From Paralichthys olivaceus (lineage: Eukaryota; Chordata; Actinopteri; Pleuronectiformes; Paralichthyidae): a stretch of 64,000 nucleotides of DNA. Position numbers and translations under genes: made by a program. Under the pieces are notes generated by a model that saw only the letters and a list, made by a program, of their open reading frames with translations, did not search any database and was not told where the DNA came from. Of the stretch, positions 15,180 to 26,256 are shown piece by piece; the stretch's first letter is position 1; every line of letters begins with the position of its first letter. The stretch is from contig NC_091103.1 of assembly GCF_024713975.1 (NCBI RefSeq), forward strand, positions 1,597,501 through 1,661,500. The letters are read 5' to 3'.

Positions 15180-15725
15180 ACTAAGAAATGACTGCTCTGC
15201 CTCAGGGGGTTTTTCCCAAGTCACAAACTCATCATGATCGTATCTCCCTTAGTTTCCCATCATTGGCTGCCTGTGTGATTTTCATTTTATAATATTGACA
15301 TTGACTTTCAAGTGGCATAGTTTGACACCCAGCTTCTGTCCAGCCTGTGGCCTCAGATCTTCTGATAAGAGCCTGTTGGATATTCCTCGGTGAAGACTGA
15401 GGACTAAAGATGACAGGGCCCCAACCCCGTGGAACAGTTATGAGCTTCCCTGTCTGTTTTTAAATCGACTCCCAAAACTTTCTCTGAGCCAAAGACTTTT
15501 ACCAAATGGTTATTCACATTTACTTATGTTTCTATTACCCACTTCTCCTTCTCCTTTGTTCGGTTTATTCACTTTTGACAGACTTTTAAATGTCATATTG
15601 TTCTAGTTGTTGTGTAGTATTATTCTGCTCGTTGCCCCTGATCACTTGTTCTCATGAAGATCTTTGTTTTTAAATGTGCCACACAAATCAAGTTATGGGT
15701 AAAATGTCCAATAAAGATTCAGTTC
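15180..15725 (+). mobile_element. Degraded LINE 3' end (L2/CR1/Rex-like)
   Basis: Conceptual reading on the plus strand shows scattered C-terminal LINE motifs: HWLPV-like near 15262, LRSSD followed by a basic LxxPR-like run near 15355-15395, an RAP..WNS-like run near 15417-15440, then FK/RL-like residues. The frame is broken by several stops and shifts. The segment ends near an AATAAAG at 15711. This order of motifs is typical of the end of the L2/CR1-type reverse transcriptase frame; the exact family cannot be named without a search. Confidence 0.5.
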
Positions 15726-15899
15726 TACTATCTTCGTTAAATTATTATCTCAGATGAGGTCTGAAAAATGAACTTAAAATGCAAATGTGCTTCGGGGCAG
15801 CGTCTATTCTTGGACTACAGTAAATGGGCATGGCTCGGACTTTCTGATGAATCACGTTACAGGTTTATATTTTCTGAAATTCATTCATTCATTCATTCT

Positions 15900-16560
15900 A
15901 GACTCGGCCTGTCGTTAAACCACCGGTGAAAACTCCCGGGGTGAACAGGGAGGACACCGGGGAAGAAAAACCATCACCACCATCCTCCTGCGGCTCCGTG
16001 TGTGCGGGCTGACGGGCCTGTGAGGACCGAGGCGTTCACTCGTGGATGTGGAGGTGAGGAACGGGAGAATCGCGGCGTGCTCCCGGGCTGCAGTTTCCAT
16101 TAACCCCAGATATCCTCGGAGAACCAGCCCCTGGGCTCCGTGCCTCACTGGGTGGAGGTGAACGGCTGAATCACAGGTGGAGGTAACCGGCTGAATTAGA
16201 GACAAAGTGGAAGCACTCACCGCTGCTCCGGAGGTTGACTGAAAAACCAGAGTGTTGGGGGTAAACGTGGGGCTCATGTATCCAGGGAAGCGTGCTCTGC
16301 TGCCGGCTCCGCTCCGCTCCGTCTCCCTCCTGCTTCTTCCACAGCAGACCGAGCTCCGGCTATTGTTAGCCACCAGGGCCCGCCCTCTCCCTGCGGCACT
16401 CCCGACACGCCATTGGTCATTGCCCAGCCTCGCTCGTCGCCGATTGGCTGCCGAGGATGTCCGTTCAAATGTCAGGGCGGGTCCGAGCGCGCCGGGCGAG
16501 AGTGAAAAGACAGTGGTGGTGCGTTCACTGCAGAGAACAGTCCGACATTTCAGCTCCCTC
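15900..16560 (-). promoter_or_regulatory. CpG-rich block with minus-strand splice donor; candidate non-coding first exon (pak1?)
   Basis: The block is GC- and CpG-rich compared with its AT-rich neighbours. On the minus strand GGAGCAGCG is followed by GTGAGTGC, a near-consensus 5' splice site, placing an exon end at 16221 with transcription start probably between about 16300 and 16560. I found no convincing coding start, so it may be a 5' UTR exon. In human 11q14.1 PAK1 lies on the far side of AQP11 on the opposite strand to it, the same geometry as here, so pak1 exon 1 is my best guess. The long frames across the block on both strands are typical of CpG islands and are not called as genes. 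Confidence 0.45.
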
Positions 16561-16619
16561 CAGGACCCTGCAAACTGTGTTGCATTCAGGTGTAACTCCG
16601 TCAGTATATAATTGAGCAA

Positions 16620-17876
16620 GAAAGAAGAAGGTTTTTATAATAACTCATCTATAAAGTCAAGATATGTTTTCATCTTACACACAATTATTATTGTTGCTGT
16701 TATTAAGAAGAAGATTATCTATATAAAAAACATTATGTGTATTTGTTAAAATGTAGTTATGTATTTTGATTCTCATTGTAATTGTTTTTTCTTTTTTGTA
16801 TTGTCTTATGTTGCCTTTACAATTTGCCATGATGCCTTTTATATTTTATGTAAAGCACTTTAATTTGCCTTGTTGTAGTTCATCTCACAGAAATTATACA
16901 AGCACAAACATGGGATGTGGAAAACTGCTTTTCTTGGTCAAAATCTATTTTGTATAGTATAAAGAAAGTCGTATTAGTGTTGCCTCAATGTAGTCGAATA
17001 CAATAAAAAAACACACAAACTGAGTCTTAAATAGATTAAAACAATACATTTATCTAAAATAAATATTTGAATCAGTGCTGGTGTTTTCTCTCCGTGAAAA
17101 CCTGTTTTCGTACTGGTGACTGTGACACTGTCACTCACGGATCTTTGGAAATCTAAAGGAGGTAGAAAAAGAATCTGCAGGAGCAAAGGAAGATATTTCT
17201 GATGATGATTCTCAGCCTGATATTCTAGCATATTATCCTTTTTACAAATTGTGTTTATTAAATATTGAAAACTTTAAAATCATAGCAAATGATCTGTGAC
17301 ACGTAGGGTTTAAGACTTAAGATTTAACCTACATGAACAATTTGTGGAGGATACATTTCTAAAAGAAACTGATCAGTTTTCAGGACATGATGAACACTAT
17401 ATGAAGAACAGAATAAGAAGACAGCGACATCTAGTGGTTCTAAGAACTGCATGAATTCTTTAACTAAGACGTTGTGTTTCCATCAGTTGCTCTGAATTTC
17501 ACCTTTACATATTTTTATTATTATAAGTTCCAATTTAATGAACATTAGGAGAGATGGACTTTGACAAAAGAGTCAGAGGAAGAAGAAAGAAAAGCAGAAG
17601 GATAGAAAGAAGAGAGGAGCAGTAACATCAGCAGGAGGAGGAGGAGGAGGACCATGAGGAGGACTGAGGAGCTCAGTCACTTCCGCACCATGTGAGCGAC
17701 CTGATGATGCTCATTTGCTCCGGACCAGATGCCGCATCCTCCCGGAAAGATCCGCAGAGCCCGAGCAGCGCTGAAGCTTCCATCCGCCGGAGGGAGCGAC
17801 ATTCGTGGGGGAGAGAGAGACCCGAGGCCGGGGAGGAGACTCCAGCAGTTCCGCTCATCACCGGAGTCTGTCTGAA
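16620..17876. other. Intergenic, AT-rich, then aqp11 upstream region
   Basis: 16620-17550 is AT-rich with nothing recognisable. From about 17560 the sequence turns purine-rich (GGAGGA runs at 17634-17660) and then GC-rich, and probably contains the aqp11 promoter and 5' UTR. Confidence 0.5.
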
Positions 17877-20075
17877 ATGAGTGCGGACGTTGCGGTGTCT
17901 CTGCTCGTGCTCGCGGGGATCGTCGGGCTCAGCGACGCGACCCGCAGGTTGATCAGCAGGAGCCTCGCGCGCACGGGGCTCTGCGTGTACGCGGTGGAGC
18001 TCGTGTCCACCTTCCAGCTGTGCTGCTGCACGCACGAGCTCAAACTGCTGTCCGAAGTGGGCGGGATCGAACCCCGCGTCGCGCTCACTCTGACCTACCT
18101 GGCCGCCGTGGTGCACGGACTCACGTTCAGCGGCGCCATCGGTAACCCCTCCGGGACCCTCGAGCACGCGTACCGCGCGAGGATCACGGGCGGGTGCGCG
18201 TTGCGGAGGATCGCGTGCCAGTTCGTCGCGGCCGCCGCTGCACGAGCCGCGGTCCCGGTGATGTGGGGACTCGGGTTGTCGAGGCTGCACGTGCGGCACA
18301 AGCTGTTCGGTTACCGGTGCGTGAGCCCGGTTCACGCGCCCCTGCACCAGGCCGCCGCCGTGGAGCTCGCGTGCGCCTTTGCGGTGCAGACTGCCATCAC
18401 GCACACGCGATCGGTGGAGGAGAAATATCGCGTGCACGCGATAGCTGCGGTCACCGCGTCAGTGGTTTATGCAGGTATGATGACGTTTCTGAACCACGTG
18501 TGAATAATATGTAATGATAATGTGAGGTCAAAGGTCAACCTGCTGACATCCAGGGTCCCACTCACCTGCACTTTTAATATAATGAAATAAAACAGCAACA
18601 TAAAGATTCATGTCAAGGGTCTTTGGGCAAAACCAACCTGGGAGGTTCTGTTCAAGTTATTTCATCTGACGAACAAACAAAGAACACAAGAGTCATTCAT
18701 ATACAAAATATTCCATTAGATAGATAGATAGATAACTTTATTCAATTATTAGGTAGAAGAAATTAGAAGAGAAAAGATAAGTTAATACAGAATCATCATT
18801 CAATCTAGAAAGATCACTGGGGCTCTAATGTTTTAAGACAAGTTTATAATACTTATTATTGCTCTGTACATCAAATCATATAGTCTTCGACCAAACGCCT
18901 CAAATCAAGAAGCGTTTAGTAGAAAGTCTCGGTACACGGTGGTCAACCATGGTGTTGTTGCAGTCTCCTGCATGTAGCAGATCATAGAGTTTTTTTTGAC
19001 AAACATAATCACCTGTTCTCGGGGGCCACCTCTCAGCTCAGGTATTATCCTGTTGCAACATCCCTGTGAACACAACTGAGCAAAACCTGCAATGATGTCT
19101 AATGACATGATTCACATCTATTCGATCATAAAACATTGAGCAAGAAATCAACTTCAACCTTTCCACTGAGAGAAACTGATTTAAGAGCATGTTCAACATG
19201 AACGCAGTGATGATTTATCAGTTGACTTGTGTGTACTTGTGTGTATTTGTGTGTCCAGGCGGCAGTACGACAGGAGCAGTGTTTAATCCGGCCTTGGCCT
19301 TCTCCACTCAGTTCCCCTGCAGCGGACACTCCTTCCTGGAGTACTGTGTGGTCTACTGGCTGGGTCCACTGCTGGGTAAGACCACAGACTGACTCTGACC
19401 CAAGTAAAGTCTTAAAACAACTTAATGCATGATTTGACTTAAACCGGCAGCTTGATCAAAATGAGTCTGATGGTTCGGTGAGTGTGAGCGTCTGTTCTCT
19501 GTTACTCTGCTGAGTGGGTTCGATCTCCTGTGAGAAGAAGTGACTGAGAGTCACAATCAGCTCCCGACAGCTGAAGAGTGAAGCTGAACTGTAGATAAAG
19601 TTAAAAACACTGAGAAGTTATTAACAACCAGAGTTTATCTCCAATATTCAGCAGGAAACTTTAAAACACGAAGAATTCTGAACAGAGTTTGGTGGATTTG
19701 TTACAGCCACAGCTCTTCTGGTTCAGACAGCAGAGGATCATGGGTAATATCAGGCATTCAGCTGTGTTTCAGTTACATTTCTAAATATAAAAACCACTTC
19801 ATCACTGGGACACGGAGCCAGACAGAATTAATCACCACATGGTTCTGCAGGGGGCGCTGTTGCTCACTATAAGTTACAGAGTGCTGCTTTAAGAACAGTG
19901 ATATCCTTAAGTTCTTGTTTATTAAAGCGAATCCAACTTTTTCCCTCTTCTTCTTTATACTCGTGTGGTTCCAGGTATGATGAGCTCGGTGCTGCTGTTT
20001 GAGAAACTCGTCCCTCTGTTGTTAAGGAAACCAACGTCTCTCCATCGTTCCGTGGAGACAAAGAAGAGGACTTGA
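17877..20075 (+). CDS. aqp11: Aquaporin-11
   Basis: Membrane channel of the superaquaporin/unorthodox branch, known in mammals from the endoplasmic reticulum and linked to water, glycerol and peroxide permeation. Exons: 17877-18474, 19259-19375, 19975-20075 (598+117+101 nt), giving about 271 aa, the same length as human AQP11. The ATG is followed by MSADVAVSLL. Exon 1 carries the first four membrane segments and the first pore motif as IGNPSGTLE (about residues 93-95), so the family's NPC motif is NPS here. Exon 2 carries the second motif, VFNPALAFS, followed by the hydrophobic VVYWLGPLLG. Exon 3 adds a last hydrophobic stretch and a basic tail, ETKKRT. All junctions are GT/AG and all introns are phase 1. 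Exon 1 is far more GC-rich than exons 2 and 3, probably because it lies in the promoter CpG island. The gene converges on clns1a. Confidence 0.92.
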
Positions 20076-20422
20076 GCCTCGCAGGTAGATTCCTGGAGCA
20101 CAGATGGACTCAGTTAACCTGCTGTTGACCTCAGATGTTAGACACTGACACGCACTTTTCTTAAAGACACTTGAACCTGAAGGTTTCTGTTCGTCCATAG
20201 TGATGATCCAGACTGTAGATGATTTAACCTCAAGAGCACATGTTGGAAGTAAATATACTCATTTGACAGTTTTGTTTGTTTTACGTCACAGGAGGTCGAT
20301 CGATCACTGTTCAAACACTGAAACTTTATTAGAAATGTCCCTGAAATAACAGAGATTTTGATGAAATGAAAGTTTGCATGAGTTTTGGGTTGACTGCAGT
20401 GGTGTCTGTTTTGTAACTTGTA

Positions 20423-20428
20423 AATAAA
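20423..20428 (+). terminator. aqp11: Candidate aqp11 polyadenylation signal
   Basis: AATAAA about 350 bases after the stop codon; a second ATAAA-type signal lies near 20760. Confidence 0.5.
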
Positions 20429-20449
20429 GACGGACGAGGTGAAGGCTTC

Positions 20450-21440
20450 AGATCGTCTTGATCACCCCCTGGTGGCTGGCAGTTGAAAGTACTGCAGTTG
20501 CAATAGTACAATGAGCCAAGTAAAAACCTTGTGATGCATTTACGTTTGTTAATTCACAGAACAATGGGACAAGTGATAATGGATGATAATATGTGGTACT
20601 AATACACTAAACTTTTCTTTACAAAGTGCTCAATATTTAAATAATAATACATAATGTGACATTCCAGAGACGAGCACAGTGATGTGTAGTTTTATGGTTT
20701 TAAATTTGCACAGATCGAACTGGTGCCTTTTGAATTCTCTGTAAAAATTGGAAAGGCACAATAAACAGTTGAAATACAATTGAGTGACTGGTTGATTTCA
20801 GTGTGTGAATGATGCTGGATGTAGTGCACAAATTCAAGAACTAGAAAATTAAGAGAAAAGTTATATTTGGAAATTTAGATTTTTTTGATTTCGTGTTTCA
20901 TAAATGTGAGGATGAGCAGGTTTTGTTTTGTATCATAGAAAATAAAAATATTCTAACTTTAAAACCAACAGTCCCAAAACCATTTCTACATATTTTTCTA
21001 AGCCACAGTAAATAGTTATCTTTAAATGCAGGCGTTATTTAAAGACAGTAGACTGATGTTCAGTATTTATGTTTTTTATCAACATTAAACTTGTTACAGT
21101 GAACATATTTGCAAAAACTTGATTTACTCACTGAGCAGATGCAGAGAAACACCATCATTCATTTTGTCCACCTGATGATTCTGCATAGGTTTGTTATTGT
21201 GAACAAACTTCTCATATTGTGTTAAGTAACAAAAAGTCCCACTGGAAACAGTTTAGTTAAGAATGAGGCTGAACTAGGTTTTTTTTTTTTTTTTTAAATC
21301 CTGAAATAAAACTTTATGGTTTTTTTCCCCAGGCCCCGTCCTGAAAGCAGTAAAGTAGTTTTCATGCTAACAAATAAACCAACAACCAGACGCAGGTGAA
21401 AACATAACGTCCTTAAACTAAAGTAATAAAAAGGGCAAAG
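20450..21440. other. Intergenic between convergent aqp11 and clns1a
   Basis: AT-rich sequence with a poly-T run near 21282-21295. I see no exon, RNA gene or clear element. Confidence 0.6.
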
Positions 21441-21462
21441 AAATTCCTACAAAAACTAAGCA

Positions 21463-21872
21463 TTTATTGACATTTGATACAAAGACATGAACTTTCCTGA
21501 GCAGGAAAATCTGATATTACATTTGTCTTTAGGACAAAACAAACACAAACTGGTATTTCTTAGCAGTTAACAACAGGATGTGAGAGTTTGAAGCTGCATC
21601 TCGAGAAGTCTCCTGTTGTTGACTTGGCTGTTTCACAGAAGTGCAGAACAACACATTGTTCAGATGGAGGTTAAACAGAAAACACAACGAGCTCTATCAA
21701 GGTAAAGAGAAAACTACTGGGATGTCTTCAAGTACAAGGGAAAAGTAAGTTTGACATCAAGAACGTGGAGAAAGTACAAGAGATGATAGAGCTGAAAGAA
21801 CGGCCACTGTCCTCCCCTCCAATCCCATGATGCAACTCCAGTGCTTTGATTGGCTGCTGAGATGAACTCCAT
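21463..21872 (-). other. clns1a: clns1a last exon (final base of the stop codon plus 3' UTR)
   Basis: Exon 6 of clns1a has a good donor (CACTG|GTACGT, 22319/22318). Reading through it would add a non-conserved tail. On the minus strand CTCTCTGTAG|ATGGAG is a strong acceptor with its first exon base at 21872, and the leading A completes TG|A right after the conserved terminal DVEH. A minus-strand AATAAA lies at 21463-21468. Confidence 0.6.
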
Positions 21873-22440
21873 CTACAGAGAGGCAGACAACAAATCAGAT
21901 GTTGTCACATTATGATCATAGATCAAGTTTCTGATGATCTTTATTCTTATGTTGATGCTTTCAGACACTTGTCAAATCTTGACTTTCAAAGTGAACTACA
22001 CACAAACACGTTCATACAAACCACTCAAAGTCTGTTTAGGTTTGAAGTTCAAGTGTCAACTTTTAAAACCTCAATTTCCAAAAAATCCAAATGAAAAAAA
22101 CGTGATCAGCATCAGGTGACAAAATTAAAACTGTGACCGGTGCAACGTCGAACAACTGAGAGTAAAGACTGAGGGAAAGAGCTCCGTTTGTGAAACTGTG
22201 GACATCCAGGGTTACCGTGACAACCGCAACAGTGGGTTGATGGTTAAGATGGTGGGTAACCTGTGGATCCCTGTTAGATATCATCAGGTGTTAAGTTAGT
22301 CGATACGGTGAAACGTACCAGTGCTCAACGTCTGCATCCTCAAACTGACCGGCCTCCATCGCTGCTGCATCCACCTCCATACCATCTGTCCGCAACACAA
22401 TCAAACAAGCCCTGGTGATTTACGTAGAGGTGTGTGTGTG

Positions 22441-22471
<31 letters not shown>

Positions 22472-22990
22472 CAAACCTTCAAATTCAGCTTTGCTCTCCT
22501 CAGTCCGGACTCCGGCCATGTGGTACTGCTGAGAAACACTCTGGGCCAACATTCCCTCCAGCCTCTCCAGCGTGGCCTGGCCCTCCTGCGTGAGCGCTGA
22601 CAGACCCTCGTCACAGGTGTAGAAGCTCGGGATGTCTGCATGGCCATGCTCTGGGTGGAGGTGGAGGAGAGAGACGGTGACTACGACAGATTCTCCACAC
22701 AACAGTACAGATACATGTCTGCCACTGAAACGGAGCAGGTAGAATATTTGTAGAGTTTATTTGTCTCTCACCTGCCTCTGCAACCGAAGAGTCCAGAGAA
22801 CCAGAGATAAAGAAACACAGAGTCAATAACATCGTTCTGTTCAAGTTTTAAACATTAGAGAAACTGAACTGGAGCATGTGGAGTTTTTCACATGACAACT
22901 AGAGGCTGAACAATATGGATGTTCGGAGGCTGATGGTGCTAAAACATTTTCTAACAGACTGATAACATTGGAGTGTGTGTGTGTGTGTGT

Positions 22991-23023
<33 letters not shown>

Positions 23024-24767
23024 TCCTCACCGGCCTCCTCCACGTCGTACTCTTCTCCTTCGAAGTCGTTGTCGGAGTCGTCGTCTTCTGGGTCGGGGTG
23101 CAGCGCCTGGCACTCGCACATCGCTGAGAACATGGACTCCACTGAATGTAACACACAAGCCCAACAAAACACTGAACAACTGCAGGAGCATTTAAAGCAG
23201 GATAATCTTTCAATTCTATGAGAAACACTTAAAATAATATTCAATAAAGAAAAAAGTTCCGTTCTACAGCTTGGTGTTTTAAAAAAAAGGACTTGTAGAA
23301 TTGACGTCTACTTTAAAAAAAGCTTGAAGAGTTCTGAAATCCTTTGTGCTTGTGGATCTGTCATTAAAATACAAACACAACTGAAGAATGAAGAATCAGT
23401 AACAAAAACAACAAGATTACAAAGCCTCAGTCTCAGGAGACACCGTGAAGTCGGTGTCGTCCTACGTGCAGTCACTCACATGCCGCCTTGTCGTTGGGAA
23501 CAAATCGGATCTCTGTGATTGGTCCTTCTTCGCCATCATCACCGCTGCTGCTGCTGACGCCATCTTCTTCTTCGTCATCATCAGCTGGTTTCTCTGCCAT
23601 TTCTGCCTCATTCTCACCTGAAAGAGACGAAGGGGAAACTCGTTCCAGCAGAGACAGACAACACAGAACAGTGTCCAGTGTCCCAAGATATAAACAAAAC
23701 TGCACCACACTCATAAATACCCTCGACAGCATAACTAAGGTTCAACATGGCATTTCTCTATAAAACCAAAGGAACCATCACATTCACCTCATTGTGAACA
23801 TATGACGGATCAGGTGTAAGGAGATATTTTGAAAACCTCACCGCTGAGTTTGCCGTTGACCATGACGTACAGATGCTCCTGTGGGAAAGCGCTGACGTCT
23901 CTGGAGATAGCGTGAAGGCCGATGGTGGGATACTCCAGAGAGAAACCCATCCCTGAACCATCGAACCACGACAGACGCCTGAGAACAACACAACACACAC
24001 AAATAGATGACAGTTGTTTGCATATAAGCTGCAGAACCAGTGAACAAGGTCAGTGAACAGCAGATGAACACGTGTGTTTCAGTTATTAATGGATTGTTAG
24101 ACAGAGACCAGAGAAACCACAGAATGTACGACTTCACTTCTCAGATATGAAGAGATTTAACTCCATGATCGTTAGAGAGCGAGCGGCTGAAGCACCTTTC
24201 AGTTCATTCAAGTTCCTTGAAGCTGAGAGTGGAATGAAACTTACTGAACTAAAAGAGAAAATCAAGAGTTAATCTGTCGATGATAAATCCTGTCTCAGTC
24301 TGATTCAGTCTGATTTGAGAGATTTTAGTGATTTGACTTTTCTCTGGTCTTTGGTGGGTTATGAGAAGTTGTTAATAACGTTAAGATGAAAATATCATTT
24401 ATAAAATCAAACCATTGTGATTCAAGTGATTCATTCATTTCAGCAGCTCCGCAAATTAGCTGAACAACTCCATTTCCGGTTATTATTGTGAAGGAGACTA
24501 CTCCGGAAGTGGTTCGCGTGAAGCATCGTGGAGACTTTTACTTTATGTTATTTTGTTTTTCCTGTTTGTTTGTTTGTTTGTTTGTTAAAAACGTCACATG
24601 ATGAAATTACACGAACCCGGAAGTTTCCGGAGACAAACTAACACTCACGCTTCAGTGACGTAGAGCGTCCCGCAGCCGAGCCTCTGTCCGTCCAGCACCG
24701 CCGCGGTGTCGGCCTGTTGGAGCCGGACTCCCCCGGTGGGAGGCTGGAGGTTCTTCAGGAGAACCAT
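21872..24767 (-). CDS. clns1a: Methylosome subunit pICln (chloride channel nucleotide-sensitive 1A)
   Basis: pICln is a PH-fold chaperone that holds Sm proteins for the PRMT5 methylosome before snRNP core assembly; it acts in the cytosol. Coding exons on the minus strand: 24649-24767, 23842-23978, 23480-23617, 23031-23141, 22477-22650, 22319-22385, with the last stop base at 21872. Total about 248 aa (human 237). Exon 1 begins [10 protein letters not shown]. Exon 2 has RLSWFDGSG and the PH-like core. Exon 3 carries an acidic stretch (ADDDEEEDG) and [10 protein letters not shown]. Exon 4 has [20 protein letters not shown]. Exon 5 has [11 protein letters not shown] and [10 protein letters not shown]. 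Exon 6 ends [10 protein letters not shown]. These match the family in order. The acidic insert in exon 3 probably explains the extra length. Introns 4 and 5 begin with CA repeats immediately after the donor. Confidence 0.93.
22429..22471. repeat. (TG)n microsatellite at clns1a exon 5 donor
   Basis: On the transcript strand this is CA repeat beginning within 7 bases of the 5' splice site (GAAG|GTTTGACACA). Confidence 0.9.
22973..23024. repeat. (TG)n microsatellite at clns1a exon 4 donor
   Basis: On the transcript strand this is CA repeat beginning directly after GCCG|GTGAGG. Confidence 0.9.
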
Positions 24768-25140
24768 CGTCACTGCGGAGGAGAAGAACCACGAGGCTGC
24801 GACTTAGACCCGCGACAAGCTCTCACTAACCCGGGACAAGTTCCCACTAACCCGGGACACGCTCTCACTAACCCGGGACACGCTCTCACTAACCCGGGAC
24901 AAGCTCTCACTAACCCGGGACAAGTTCCCACTAACCCGGGACACGCTCTCACTAACCCGGGACACGCGCTCTCTGACCCGGTCCACTGGAGCCGGACCTC
25001 GGGGTTCCTGCTGCTTCTGATCCGGTCGCGGATGAAGCGTGGCGGGTAAAATCCAGACGTGACGGATCCTCCGCGTTGAGCTGCCAAAGACGAAATATCG
25101 CGAGAAGACGCTTCAAGGCGCCACGAGTCACGTGGCCGCC
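24768..25140 (-). promoter_or_regulatory. clns1a: clns1a promoter / 5' UTR region
   Basis: CpG-rich sequence directly upstream of the clns1a ATG. It contains an ATATCGCGAGA element at 25096-25106 (related to the TCTCGCGAGA core-promoter motif) and the 21 bp minisatellite. ETS-type CCGGAAG motifs occur on both sides (near 24503, 24617 and 25209). The start site is not determined. Confidence 0.55.
24808..24983. repeat. 21 bp minisatellite, about 8 copies
   Basis: Unit of the form CTCTCACTAACCCGGGACA plus two bases, repeated with small changes (TTCCC for GCTCT, ACG for AAG). The period of 21 keeps both strands open in frame, which makes artefactual repeat peptides. It lies in the probable 5' UTR/promoter of clns1a. 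Confidence 0.9.
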
Positions 25141-26172
25141 ACGAATTTACGTCAGTTCTTACGTAAGATTCACAAAACCAGCGTGAATTTTATTTTGAAT
25201 GTGCTTACCGGAAGTGTTTTGTGTGCTAATTTATGCACCTTGATGACTGTGGACGCCCTCCAGTGGCCACATTGCGCAACTACAAGCTCATCTATTGTGA
25301 AAAAGTTACTGTGGAGATTTTCATTCATGAAACTTTTTTATCGATATAAAATGTTTTTGTCAACAATGAGAAGGAACAAACCAAACAAATTCCATAAAAA
25401 AACAAATAAAGCAGCAAAATAAATCAGTGAATAGTAACAAATGATTCCAAACATGACATATTGTGAAAATCACATTTACATCCGGTGTGTGTTACATCTT
25501 AATGCTTCATACCAACACAGTCTGTGTTTTATAAATATATATATTAATCTTTAGAAATCATCCCACCATTAATATTTGTGTCCATCTTCACTAACGTTGA
25601 TTTATTTTGTAGAACAGACATTGAATCACTCTCTAATTACTTTCATTATTTTAATTTGACCTCGGAATCAGTTTAGAAACACGACTTTAAACTCCAGGTA
25701 AAGATTCCACAGGATATTTCAGCTGTCACGAGCTTTAAACTAATTTAATGAGCTTTTATTTATTCGTTATAGATCAATTAAAAACAACGTTTTTGTAACT
25801 TGTCTTTGTAAAAATAAAAATCCAAATGTCCTTTTCCTCCTTCGAGAATTAACTTTTTATATAATGTCAATAAAAGATGTTTAAAAAATCAGCAAAGACA
25901 AAAACTTAAAAGAATTAGCATGAGCCATAATCATGGGTTCACACTGCCACCTGGTGGTCATACTGTGTAACTACATCCATGTGATTTATAAAGGGTTTTA
26001 TTTTATTTTATTTTTTTAAAGCCTAACCGGAAGTACTTCTTATGCCATTTTGGCTAACTTGATTTAAGAGACGCGTTATTGTAGTTACTCAATGTGGCCA
26101 CTAGAGAGCAGCACCCCCCTGAATTGAGAAAATCAGGTTCTGTGATATGGAAGTTTGGACCGAACGGATCGT

Positions 26173-26256
26173 TGATGGATGTTTGATGGATGTTTGATGA
26201 ATGTTTGATGGATGTTTGATGAATGTTTGATGGATGTTTGATGAATGTTTGATGGA
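26173..26256. repeat. 11 bp minisatellite
   Basis: About eight copies of GATGGATGTTT alternating with GATGAATGTTT. Confidence 0.9.

Noticed and set aside
15915-16619. 234-codon minus-strand frame
   Set aside because: It lies in a CpG-rich block open on both strands, runs across a strong splice donor, and resembles no family I know.
24717-25087. Repeat peptide frames on both strands (TNPGQAL or SRVSESV units)
   Set aside because: They are products of a 21 bp minisatellite whose period is a multiple of three, upstream of clns1a.
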